25,170 nucleotides of DNA, from positions 1 through 25,170 of the forward strand of contig CAJASG010000620.1 in the NCBI GenBank assembly GCA_903944555.1, in the 5' to 3' direction. Shown piece after piece: positions 8,546-16,114 of this stretch. The notes below the pieces were generated by a model. The model worked only from the letters and a program-made list of their open reading frames with translations, searched no databases and had not been told where the DNA came from. Each line of letters starts with the position of its first letter. The first letter of the stretch is position 1. A program made the position numbers and the translations under genes. This stretch comes from an uncultured beta proteobacterium (GTDB lineage Bacteria; Pseudomonadota; Gammaproteobacteria; Burkholderiales; Burkholderiaceae_C).

Positions 8546-9331
8546 ATGTTTGAAACCCTCACCATCGAACACACCGGCCCGGTTGCCAACCTCTGGATGG
8601 CCAGGCCTGAAGTGCTCAACGCCTTCAACGAGCAACTCATAGACGAGCTCACCCGCGCCTGTGCCTTGCTGGAAAAGGATGACAGCGTGCGGGTAGTGGT
8701 GCTGGGTGGGCGCGGGCCGCACTTCTCGGCCGGTGCCGACCTGAACTGGATGCGCCGTGCGGCCACTGCCAGCGAGCAGGACAACCTGGAGGATGCGCGC
8801 CGCTTTGCCCGCATGCTGCGTTCGCTCTCCACCCTGTCCAAGCCCACCATTGCCAGAGTACAGGGCGCGGCTTTGGGCGGCGGCACCGGACTGGCTGCCG
8901 CTTGCGATATGGCGGTGGCCAGCTCGGACGCGGTGTTCAGCACCTCCGAGGTGAAGTTTGGCATTATCCCGGCGGTCATCAGTCCTTATGTGCTGCGCGC
9001 CATCGGGCCACGCCAGGCCTTGCGCTACTTCCAGTCGGCCGAGCGGATCAGTGCCGAGCGCGCTTTGGCCATTGGTCTGGTGCATGAAGTCGCACCGTTG
9101 GAGGATCTGGATGCGGCGGTAGCCGCTCTGGTAAAGCCTTTGCTCATCGGTGGCCCACTGGCGCAGAAGGCGGCCAAAGAGTTGATCGCGGCTGTGAATG
9201 GCCAACCACTGGATGAGCGCACGCTGGAAGAAACGGCGCAGCGCATTGCGCGCCAGCGCCGCACCGAAGAGGCACGTGATGGCGTGTCGGCATTTCTCGA
9301 CAAGCGGTCCCCCGCTTGGATAAACCTTTAA
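8546..9331 (+). CDS. paaF: Enoyl-CoA hydratase, probable PaaF (2,3-dehydroadipyl-CoA hydratase), LiuC-like sequence
   Basis: A 261-residue crotonase-family protein. Its position in the operon suggests PaaF, which hydrates 2,3-dehydroadipyl-CoA to 3-hydroxyadipyl-CoA for PaaH. The oxyanion-hole segments are HFSAGADLNWMRR and GAALGGGTGLAAACD. Of the two acids of classical hydratases, only the second is visible (Glu135 in STSEVKFGIIPAVISPYV); the first is replaced by Gly115. The ADLNWM and PAVISPYV phrases resemble 3-methylglutaconyl-CoA hydratases of the LiuC/Gny type more than E. coli PaaF. The ATG at 8546 was chosen over the one at 8501, which lies inside the upstream gene. The gene sits 26 nt after the binding-protein gene and 31 nt before paaA. 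Confidence 0.72.
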   Translation: MFETLTIEHTGPVANLWMARPEVLNAFNEQLIDELTRACALLEKDDSVRVVVLGGRGPHFSAGADLNWMRRAATASEQDNLEDARRFARMLRSLSTLSKPTIARVQGAALGGGTGLAAACDMAVASSDAVFSTSEVKFGIIPAVISPYVLRAIGPRQALRYFQSAERISAERALAIGLVHEVAPLEDLDAAVAALVKPLLIGGPLAQKAAKELIAAVNGQPLDERTLEETAQRIARQRRTEEARDGVSAFLDKRSPAWINL

Positions 9332-9362
9332 CCCACTGATAACCCCCAAGGAGTGAGAGCAG

Positions 9363-10376
9363 ATGTATACCCAATCACTGAACGTGCAGGAAAAGCCGGG
9401 CCAGAAGCCAGCCAGCCAGCCGGTCTCGCTGGAGAACGCCGAATCGCAAAAGCGCTTTAACACCCGCATTGATGCCGACGGCAAGATCGAACCGCAAGAC
9501 TGGATGCCCGAGGCCTATCGCAAAACGCTTTTGCGCCAGATCAGCCAGCATGCGCACAGCGAGATCGTCGGCATGCTGCCAGAGGGCAACTGGATTAGCC
9601 GTGCGCCCAGCCTCAAACGCAAAGCGATTCTGATAGCCAAGGTGCAAGACGAAGGTGGTCACGGCCTGTACCTGTACAGCGCTGCCGAAACCCTGGGCCA
9701 GGGCCGTGACGAGATGCTGGCTGACCTGCACAGTGGCAAAGCCAAGTACAGCTCCATTTTCAACTACCCGACCCTCAACTGGGCTGATGTGGGTGTGGTT
9801 GGCTGGCTGGTGGATGGCGCGGCGATCATGAATCAGATCCCGCTGTGCCGCTGCTCTTATGGCCCGTATGCGCGCGCCATGATCCGCGTCTGCAAGGAAG
9901 AGTCTTTTCACCAGCGCCAAGGCTACGAAGCCTTGCTGGTAATGATGCAAGGTACGGCCGAGCAAAAGGCCATGGTGCAGGACGCAGTGAACCGCTTCTG
10001 GTGGAAGTGTCTTGCGATGTTTGGTCCGCCGGATGCGAACAGTCCGCACAGCGAGCAGGCCATGCGGTGGGGCATTAAGCGCATCAGCAATGACGACCTG
10101 CGCCAGAAGTTCATTGACGCGACCGTTCCGCAAGCGCGCGTGCTGGGCGTGACGCTACCAGATCCCGATCTGAAGTGGAACGAAGAGCGCCAGCATCACG
10201 ACTACGGCCAGATTGACTGGGACGAGTGCTGGAGCACGGTCAACGGCAACGGCCCCTGCAACAAAGAGCGCTTGGCGACCCGCGTCAAAGCCCACAACGA
10301 TGGCCAATGGTTGCGCGATGCAGCCCTGGCATACGCCCAAAAACACCAACCCCAAACACAAAAGGAAGCAGCATGA
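9363..10376 (+). CDS. paaA: PaaA: phenylacetyl-CoA 1,2-epoxidase catalytic subunit
   Basis: A 337-residue subunit of the bacterial multicomponent oxygenase that epoxidises the aromatic ring of phenylacetyl-CoA. PaaA is the ferritin-like, di-iron catalytic alpha subunit. Carboxylate and His ligand-type segments are visible in order: [32 protein letters not shown], and further on [15 protein letters not shown] with an E...H pair. The N-terminal about 35 residues (rich in Q, P, S) exceed the roughly 310-residue E. coli protein. A strong AAGGAG lies 10 nt upstream of the ATG. Its stop codon overlaps the paaB start (ATGA), as expected for subunits made in fixed ratio. Confidence 0.95.
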   Translation: MYTQSLNVQEKPGQKPASQPVSLENAESQKRFNTRIDADGKIEPQDWMPEAYRKTLLRQISQHAHSEIVGMLPEGNWISRAPSLKRKAILIAKVQDEGGHGLYLYSAAETLGQGRDEMLADLHSGKAKYSSIFNYPTLNWADVGVVGWLVDGAAIMNQIPLCRCSYGPYARAMIRVCKEESFHQRQGYEALLVMMQGTAEQKAMVQDAVNRFWWKCLAMFGPPDANSPHSEQAMRWGIKRISNDDLRQKFIDATVPQARVLGVTLPDPDLKWNEERQHHDYGQIDWDECWSTVNGNGPCNKERLATRVKAHNDGQWLRDAALAYAQKHQPQTQKEAA

Positions 10377-10669
10377 ACACCACCGCATTGAAAGACTGGC
10401 CCCTCTGGGAAGTATTTGTCCGCAGCAAGCAAGGTCTGGAGCACAAGCACTGCGGCAGTCTGCACGCATCGGACGCGCAGCACGCCCTGCAAATGGCACG
10501 CGATGTGTACACCCGCCGCCAGGAAGGCGTGAGCATCTGGGTGGTGCCCTCCAAGTCCATCACCGCCAGCGCACCGGAAGACAAGGACGCACTGTTCGAG
10601 CCGGCCGCCGACAAGATCTACCGCCACCCCACCTTCTATGACATCCCTGAAGAAGTGGGGCACATGTAA
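10373..10669 (+). CDS. paaB: PaaB: phenylacetyl-CoA 1,2-epoxidase subunit B
   Basis: A 98-residue small subunit of the phenylacetyl-CoA epoxidase, close to the 95 residues of the E. coli protein. Characteristic features are [24 protein letters not shown] at the start, the segment [19 protein letters not shown], and the terminal [14 protein letters not shown]. PaaB bridges PaaAC units and is required for activity of the complex. The ATG at 10373 overlaps the paaA stop and has AAGGAAG about 7 nt upstream. A longer in-frame extension back to 10226 lies within paaA and is not used. The stop TAA shares its last base with the paaC ATG. Confidence 0.95.
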   Translation: MNTTALKDWPLWEVFVRSKQGLEHKHCGSLHASDAQHALQMARDVYTRRQEGVSIWVVPSKSITASAPEDKDALFEPAADKIYRHPTFYDIPEEVGHM

Positions 10670-11454
10670 TGGCCTCATACCAAGACTATCTGCTGCACCT
10701 GGCAGACAACGCCCTGATCCTGGGTCAGCGCAATGCCGAGTGGTGCGGACACGGCCCCATCCTGGAAGAAGACTTGGCACTTGCCAACAACAGTTTGGAC
10801 TTGATCGGTCAGGCTAGGTTGCTATATCAGCATGTGGCCACCGTGCGCAAGGACGGCAAGAGCAGCGAAGACCTGCTGGCCTACTTCCGTGACGTGCCCG
10901 ACTTTAAAAACTACACGTTGCTGGAACTGCCGCACAGCACCGCAACCCTGCCGACCTCCCGTGGCGATCGGGACTATGCGGTCACCATCGCACGCAACTT
11001 TTTGTACAGCGCACTAATGGTGCAGGCTTGGGCGGCACTGGCAACGTCAACCGATGCGCAGCTTGCCGCCATTGCCTCCAAGTCGCTAAAGGAAGTGCAG
11101 TACCACCTGCGCCACGCGCACGACTGGGTGCTACGACTGGGTGATGGTACGGACGCATCGCATGACCGTATGCAAGTAGCGTTTGATTACCTGATGCCCT
11201 TTACGCAAGAGTTCTGGACCGCCAGCGCCATGGAAACCGCGGCCGTCAAAACGGGGGCCGGTACCGATGTGACAGCGTTCAAGACCGAGTGGGAAGCCAT
11301 GGTCAGCGACACGTTGCAGGCCGCCACCCTGAAGGTCCCGGCCAGCACCGGCTTTGTCACCACCGGCAAGCAGGGTGTGCACTCCGAGCACCTGGGCTTT
11401 GTGCTGGCAGAAATGCAAAGCCTGGCGCGTGCCCATCCCGAAGCTGTTTGGTAA
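10669..11454 (+). CDS. paaC: PaaC: phenylacetyl-CoA 1,2-epoxidase structural subunit
   Basis: A 261-residue ferritin-like beta subunit that forms the stable core with PaaA but does not carry the catalytic di-iron site. The start YLLHLADNALILGQRNAEWCGHGPILEEDLALANNSLDLIGQARLLY is diagnostic of PaaC. The later EVQYHLRHAHDWVLRLGDGTDASHDRMQ and the end KQGVHSEHLGFVLAEMQSLARAHPEAVW are also typical. The start shares one base with the paaB stop (TAATG). It is followed by paaD after 5 nt. Confidence 0.95.
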   Translation: MASYQDYLLHLADNALILGQRNAEWCGHGPILEEDLALANNSLDLIGQARLLYQHVATVRKDGKSSEDLLAYFRDVPDFKNYTLLELPHSTATLPTSRGDRDYAVTIARNFLYSALMVQAWAALATSTDAQLAAIASKSLKEVQYHLRHAHDWVLRLGDGTDASHDRMQVAFDYLMPFTQEFWTASAMETAAVKTGAGTDVTAFKTEWEAMVSDTLQAATLKVPASTGFVTTGKQGVHSEHLGFVLAEMQSLARAHPEAVW

Positions 11455-11459
11455 CTGCC

Positions 11460-12077
11460 ATGCCAATGAATGCCACCTCCAACAGTCTGCCGTTGCTGCC
11501 AGGCGTATTGCAAGGTTTACCTGATGGCCCGCTGAAGCAAAGCTTGGAGACGCAGGAACACCATGCCATCTGGGAACTGCTTGAGGCGGTGACCGACCCG
11601 GAAATCCCGGTGGTGAACCTGCGCGAGATGGGCATTCTGCGCGCCGTGCGCCAGGGTCCCAATGGTCTGGAGGTGGTGATTACCCCCACCTACAGCGGCT
11701 GCCCGGCCATGGGCCAGATGGAAGACGATGTAGCCAACGCCTTGTCTCAAGCCGGCGTGGCCGCACGCGTCATCACGCAGCTGGCGCCGGCCTGGTCGAC
11801 CGACTGGATGACACCCGAGGGACGCGACAAGTTGCGTGCCTACGGCATCGCACCGCCTGTAAAAAGCGCCTGCGCTGCGGCTGCCAATGCGCAGGTGGTG
11901 TCCTTCGCCACTCGCAAAGTTGCAGGCAAGGGTCTGGTGGAACGGGAAACCGTGGCCTGCCCGCAATGTGGCTCTGACAACACCACCGAGATTTCGCACT
12001 TCGGGTCGACTGCCTGCAAGGCTTTGTACCGCTGCCTGAAGTGCATGGAACCGTTTGATTACTTCAAACCCTATTAA
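11460..12077 (+). CDS. paaD: PaaD: phenylacetyl-CoA epoxidase maturation subunit (DUF59/MIP18 family plus zinc-ribbon tail)
   Basis: Up to 205 residues. From about residue 36 there is a MIP18/DUF59 domain (WELLEAVTDPEIPVVNLREMGILRAV ... PTYSGCPAMGQMEDDV). At the end is a metal-binding tail with Cys167-x2-Cys170 and Cys192-x2-Cys195 (ACPQCGSDN ... YRCLKCMEPFDYFKPY). Related proteins help assemble iron-sulfur clusters, and PaaD is thought to mature the epoxidase. Its exact biochemical role is less settled than that of PaaABCE. The N-terminal about 35 residues exceed the usual length; an ATG at 11466 is an equally possible start, and no strong ribosome site marks either. A far-upstream in-frame start at 11289 lies inside paaC and is rejected. 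Confidence 0.9.
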   Translation: MPMNATSNSLPLLPGVLQGLPDGPLKQSLETQEHHAIWELLEAVTDPEIPVVNLREMGILRAVRQGPNGLEVVITPTYSGCPAMGQMEDDVANALSQAGVAARVITQLAPAWSTDWMTPEGRDKLRAYGIAPPVKSACAAAANAQVVSFATRKVAGKGLVERETVACPQCGSDNTTEISHFGSTACKALYRCLKCMEPFDYFKPY

Positions 12078-12099
12078 CCCCATTCCCACACGCACCACC

Positions 12100-13203
12100 A
12101 TGACTGCAACTTCCCGTTTTCACGATCTGCGCATTGCCCGGATCAGCCCCGAGGCGGCTGGCTCGGTCGCCATTGCCTTCAACGTGCCCGACGATCTGCT
12201 CGCGCGCTTTGACTTCCAGCCCGGCCAGTATCTGACGCTGCGTAGCCAGATCAATGGTGCCGATGTGCGGCGCAGCTACTCTATTTGCTCCACCCACAGC
12301 CACCTCAAGCGCTGCCGTGAACTGGTGGTGGGCATTCGTCCGATGGAGGGTGGGGTGTTTTCCAACTGGGCCGCCAACAGTCTCAAGGCCGGTGACACTT
12401 TGTCGGTGATGCCGCCCGATGGCCGCTTCGTGTCCAAGCGCCCGCGTGCGCTGCACCGCGTGGCCTTTGCTGCGGGCTCGGGCATCACGCCGATTCTGTC
12501 CATCATGGCCAGCACGCTGGAAGACCAACCCGAGTCCAAGTTCACCCTGGTCTATGGCAACCGCAGCATGAACTCGGTGATGTTCAACGAAGCACTGCAA
12601 GACCTGAAAGACCGGTTTGCCGACCGCCTGACTTTGATCCATATCCTCTCGCGCCAGGCGCAAGAGGTGGACCTGTTGCAAGGGCGCATTGATGCCGCCA
12701 AGGTACATAGCATTATTGAAACGCTGCTGCCCGTGGCCAGCATGGACGAAGTGTTTATTTGCGGCCCCGAGGTCATGATCGAAGTGACTGAAAAGGCTTT
12801 GCTGGCTGCTGGCGTGCCTGCAAAGCAAATCCACACCGAGCGCTTTACCTCGCCGGTGCTGGAAACACTCAGCCCCGAAGCGCGCCAAGCCGCTGTGGCC
12901 AAACTGAAGCTGCCAGCCGGTGGCCTGGTTGCCTTGACGGTGGTGCTGGATGGTAAATCGCACGCGCTGCACATGAACCCCGAACAGCATGTGTTGGACG
13001 TGGCCATGGCTGCCGGGCTGGATCTGCCGTTTTCCTGCAAGGGCGGCGTCTGCGCTACTTGCCGCTGCAAGGTGATGACCGGCAGCGTCGCTATGGACAA
13101 GAACTTTGGTCTGGAGAGCTGGGAGACCGACAAGGGCTTTGTGTTGAGTTGCCAGTCGCGCCCCACCAGCGAAGCCGTCACAGTCAGTTTTGACGAACGC
13201 TAA
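12100..13203 (+). CDS. paaE: PaaE: phenylacetyl-CoA epoxidase NAD(P)H reductase subunit
   Basis: A 367-residue electron-transfer subunit with three modules. First is an FAD-binding domain with RRSYSICS (about residues 60-70). Second is an NAD(P)-binding domain beginning at AFAAGSGITPILSIM. Third is a C-terminal plant-type [2Fe-2S] ferredoxin with Cys313, Cys318, Cys321 and Cys351 (CKGGVCATC ... LSC). It passes electrons from NADPH to the PaaA di-iron site. The start at 12100 lies 22 nt after paaD with no obvious ribosome site; 15 extra in-frame codons upstream overlap paaD and are unlikely to be used. A decayed stretch resembling this ferredoxin domain is found at 18943-19150 on the other strand. 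Confidence 0.94.
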   Translation: MTATSRFHDLRIARISPEAAGSVAIAFNVPDDLLARFDFQPGQYLTLRSQINGADVRRSYSICSTHSHLKRCRELVVGIRPMEGGVFSNWAANSLKAGDTLSVMPPDGRFVSKRPRALHRVAFAAGSGITPILSIMASTLEDQPESKFTLVYGNRSMNSVMFNEALQDLKDRFADRLTLIHILSRQAQEVDLLQGRIDAAKVHSIIETLLPVASMDEVFICGPEVMIEVTEKALLAAGVPAKQIHTERFTSPVLETLSPEARQAAVAKLKLPAGGLVALTVVLDGKSHALHMNPEQHVLDVAMAAGLDLPFSCKGGVCATCRCKVMTGSVAMDKNFGLESWETDKGFVLSCQSRPTSEAVTVSFDER

Positions 13204-13227
13204 GCACCACTATTTTTTAGAAACACC

Positions 13228-15267
13228 ATGACCCAAACCCTTCAAAGTTATATCGGCGGCCGTTGGCAGGGCTCACAAGCTGCGGGCGCACTGCGCAGCG
13301 CCGTCAACGGCGCCACCGTGGCCCACACCCATGCCGAAGCGCTGGATTTTGGTGAGGCCGTGGAGCACGCCCGCCGCAAGGGCCTCCCGGCCCTGATGGC
13401 CATGGACTTCCAGGAGCGTGCCCAGCGCCTCAAGGCCCTGGCCAAGTACCTGATGGAGCACAAGGAGCAGCTCTATGCGTTGTCGGCCCACACCGGTGCC
13501 ACCAAGGTGGACAGCTGGATCGATATTGACGGCGCCGCCGGCACCCTGTTTGCCTACGCCTCCATCGGCAGCAATGAGTTGCCATCGGGCAACCTGGTGC
13601 ATGAGGGTCCGGCTTTCCCATTGGGAAAAAAGGGTGGCTTCTCCGGCACCCACGTGCTCGTTCCCCGCGGCGGCTTGGCCGTGCACATCAATGCCTTTAA
13701 CTTCCCCGTCTGGGGCTTACTGGAAAAATTTGCGCCCAGCTTTCTGGCGGGAATGCCCTGCATCGGCAAACCGGCCAGCGCGACCAGCTACCTGACTGAA
13801 GCCGCTATGCGCCTGATCGTGCAATCGGGCATCCTGCCAGAGGGCAGCTTGCAACTGGTGATTGGCGGCACGGGGGATTTGCTGGGCCGCCTGAACGGAG
13901 CCGATGTGGTGACCTTCACCGGCTCTGCCGACACCGCAGCGCGCCTGCGCGTGCACCCCAATCTAATTGCTAACTCGGTGCCCTTCAATGCTGAGGCCGA
14001 TTCGCTTAATTGCGCCATCCTCGGGCCGGACGTCACACCCGATGACGAAGAGTTCGTTCTCTTCGTCAAAGAGGTGGCGCGCGAGATGACAGTCAAGGCC
14101 GGACAGAAGTGCACCGCCATCCGTCGTGCCATCGTGCCCGCCAAACTTTTGGATGCAGTGTGCGAGCAGGTTGCCGCACGCCTGGCCAAGATCGCCGTGG
14201 GTGACCCGGCCGACGAGCGTGTGCGCATGGGCCCGCTGGCGTCGCACGCACAACAGGCCGACGTAGCGGAGCGCATTGCGCTGCTGCGCCAGGATGCCGA
14301 GCTGGTGTACAGCGGTTCCGCAAATTGGATAGGCGAAGGCACAGCCGAGGGCGCCTTCTGCGCGCCCACGCTGCTGGCCTGTCGCAAGCCCATGGACGTG
14401 GACTCGGTGCACACCATCGAAGCCTTTGGTCCGGTCAGCACGGTTATGGCATACGAAGATTTGGATGAGGCGCTGGCTCTGGCCGCACGCGGTCAGGGCA
14501 GCCTGGTCGCCACACTGGTCACACATGATGCGGCCGTTGCAGCGAAAGCTATTCCGGTCATGGCGGCGTGGCATGGCCGCCTGCACATTCTGGATCGCGA
14601 AGCCGCAGTGGAATCCACCGGCCACGGCTCACCCCTGCCCACGCTCAAGCATGGCGGCCCGGGGCGCGCCGGTGGTGGTGAAGAACTGGGCGGCCTGCGC
14701 GCGGTGAAGCATTACCTGCAACGCGCTGCCGTGCAAGGCTCGCCTACCATGTTGGCGGCAGTCACCGGCGAGCATGTACGTGGTGCCAAGGTCAACGACA
14801 CCGTCGTGCACCCCTTCCGCAGTTACTTTGAAGATCTGAAAATTGGCGACTCGCTGCTGACGCACCGCCGCACCGTAGGTGAGGCCGACATCGTAGCCTT
14901 TGGTGGCATTTCGGGAGACTACTTTTACATGCACTTTGACGAAGTGGCAGCCAAGGATTCGCCGTTTGGCAAACGCATTGCGCACGGCTACTTTGTTCTG
15001 TCGGCAGCCGCGGGCCTGTTTGTTTCTCCCGCACCAGGTCCGGTGCTGGCCAACTATGGTCTCGACACGCTGCGCTTTGTGAAACCGGTTGGCATTGGCG
15101 ACACCATCCAGGCCCGCCTGACCGCAAAGCGCAAGATCGACCGCCATAAAGTCGACGCCAAAGGCGTGGGGCAGGGTGTGGTCGCGTGGGATGTGGAAGT
15201 CACCAACCAGCTTGGCGAGTTGGTGGCCAGCTACGACATTCTGACCCTGGTTGCCAAGCGCACGTAA
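13228..15267 (+). CDS. paaZ: PaaZ: bifunctional oxepin-CoA hydrolase / 3-oxo-5,6-dehydrosuberyl-CoA semialdehyde dehydrogenase
   Basis: A 679-residue fusion. The N-terminal about 520 residues form an aldehyde dehydrogenase with Glu256 (FNAEADSLN) and Cys295 (GQKCTAIRR), the same numbers as the catalytic residues I recall for E. coli PaaZ. The C-terminal about 150 residues form a MaoC-type (R)-hydratase domain with Asp564 and His569 ([12 protein letters not shown] ... [15 protein letters not shown]). The hydratase part opens the oxepin-CoA ring; the dehydrogenase part oxidises the reactive aldehyde with NADP+. Fusion of the two avoids release of the aldehyde, which otherwise cyclises to a dead-end product. 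It starts 24 nt after paaE and ends 7 nt before paaY. Confidence 0.95.
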   Translation: MTQTLQSYIGGRWQGSQAAGALRSAVNGATVAHTHAEALDFGEAVEHARRKGLPALMAMDFQERAQRLKALAKYLMEHKEQLYALSAHTGATKVDSWIDIDGAAGTLFAYASIGSNELPSGNLVHEGPAFPLGKKGGFSGTHVLVPRGGLAVHINAFNFPVWGLLEKFAPSFLAGMPCIGKPASATSYLTEAAMRLIVQSGILPEGSLQLVIGGTGDLLGRLNGADVVTFTGSADTAARLRVHPNLIANSVPFNAEADSLNCAILGPDVTPDDEEFVLFVKEVAREMTVKAGQKCTAIRRAIVPAKLLDAVCEQVAARLAKIAVGDPADERVRMGPLASHAQQADVAERIALLRQDAELVYSGSANWIGEGTAEGAFCAPTLLACRKPMDVDSVHTIEAFGPVSTVMAYEDLDEALALAARGQGSLVATLVTHDAAVAAKAIPVMAAWHGRLHILDREAAVESTGHGSPLPTLKHGGPGRAGGGEELGGLRAVKHYLQRAAVQGSPTMLAAVTGEHVRGAKVNDTVVHPFRSYFEDLKIGDSLLTHRRTVGEADIVAFGGISGDYFYMHFDEVAAKDSPFGKRIAHGYFVLSAAAGLFVSPAPGPVLANYGLDTLRFVKPVGIGDTIQARLTAKRKIDRHKVDAKGVGQGVVAWDVEVTNQLGELVASYDILTLVAKRT

Positions 15268-15274
15268 GAACGCG

Positions 15275-15877
15275 ATGCCCTGCTATTCCATTGAAGGGGT
15301 GATCCCCGTAGTGCACCCCAGCGCCTATGTGCATCCCACCGCGGTGCTGATTGGCGATGTGCACATCGGACCGAACTGCTACGTGGGGCCGAATGCCAGC
15401 TTGCGCGGCGACTTCGGTCGCATCGTTCTGCTGGCTGGCGCCAATGTGCAGGACAACTGCGTCATGCACGGCTTTCCGCAGCAGGACACGCTGGTCGAAG
15501 AAAACGGCCACATCGGCCATGGCGCCGTGTTGCACAGTTGCACAGTGCGCCGCGATGCGCTGGTGGGTATGAACGCGGTGGTGATGGACGAGGCCGAGAT
15601 CGGGCAGCGTGCCATCGTGGCCGCCTGTGCGTTTGTGCCTGCGGGCATGAAGGTGGCGGAGCAGACCCTGGTAGCCGGCGTTCCCGCCAAACTGATACGC
15701 GCATTGAAGGACGAAGAAATTGCCTGGAAGCGAACCGGCACCGAGACGTATCAGGACTTGACGCTGCGCTGCATCGCCACTCTGAAAGAGGTGCCGCCGC
15801 TGGCACAGGCCGAAGACCATAGGCCCACGGTGCAGGCACCACAGGTCAAGCCACTGATAGCCGTCAAGCGCGGTTAA
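15275..15877 (+). CDS. paaY: PaaY: CoA thioesterase of the gamma-carbonic-anhydrase (left-handed beta-helix) fold
   Basis: A 200-residue protein with hexapeptide-repeat character throughout ([23 protein letters not shown] ... [36 protein letters not shown]). The segments [18 protein letters not shown] and [12 protein letters not shown] closely match E. coli PaaY. Metal-site histidines of the fold are visible in MHGFP, GHIGHG and LHS. Family knowledge assigns it hydrolysis of stalled CoA esters of the pathway, keeping CoA free. The ATG at 15275 gives the family N-terminus [28 protein letters not shown]; an in-frame TTG 8 codons earlier lies in paaZ. It is the last recognisable operon gene. Confidence 0.93.
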   Translation: MPCYSIEGVIPVVHPSAYVHPTAVLIGDVHIGPNCYVGPNASLRGDFGRIVLLAGANVQDNCVMHGFPQQDTLVEENGHIGHGAVLHSCTVRRDALVGMNAVVMDEAEIGQRAIVAACAFVPAGMKVAEQTLVAGVPAKLIRALKDEEIAWKRTGTETYQDLTLRCIATLKEVPPLAQAEDHRPTVQAPQVKPLIAVKRG

Positions 15878-16114
15878 CTATGTTGGAGGACAGAGCCGAT
15901 ACCACGATGTCAATATTGCCAAGTGCCGCATCTGACCAGCCGTCTTTGGCTAGGCGTTGTGCCCAGCGTCCTCACTTATCTCGCCGTTCAAAATTTCGGA
16001 CCCACTGCATAGGATCCGGGCGAGAATCTTGTGGCCGCGCTCCACCAGGTAGCTGCGTGCGCCATCATCATGCAGCCCCTTTGGTCATATCAGGCCAACT
16101 CTTTATTGCGCCCG
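15878..16114. other. Intergenic region between convergent paaY and the acetyltransferase gene
   Basis: These 237 bases separate two genes that end towards each other. I see no convincing Rho-independent terminator (no stable stem followed by a T-run) for either gene. A 44-codon open stretch on the - strand (about 15950-16084) reads with protein-like composition but has no start codon, no recognisable family and no neighbours, so it is at best a remnant. Nothing else is supported. Confidence 0.5.

Noticed and set aside
15950..16084. 44-codon - strand open stretch in the paaY-acetyltransferase gap
   Set aside because: It has no start codon, is bounded closely by stops, and matches nothing I know; too short to call a pseudogene.
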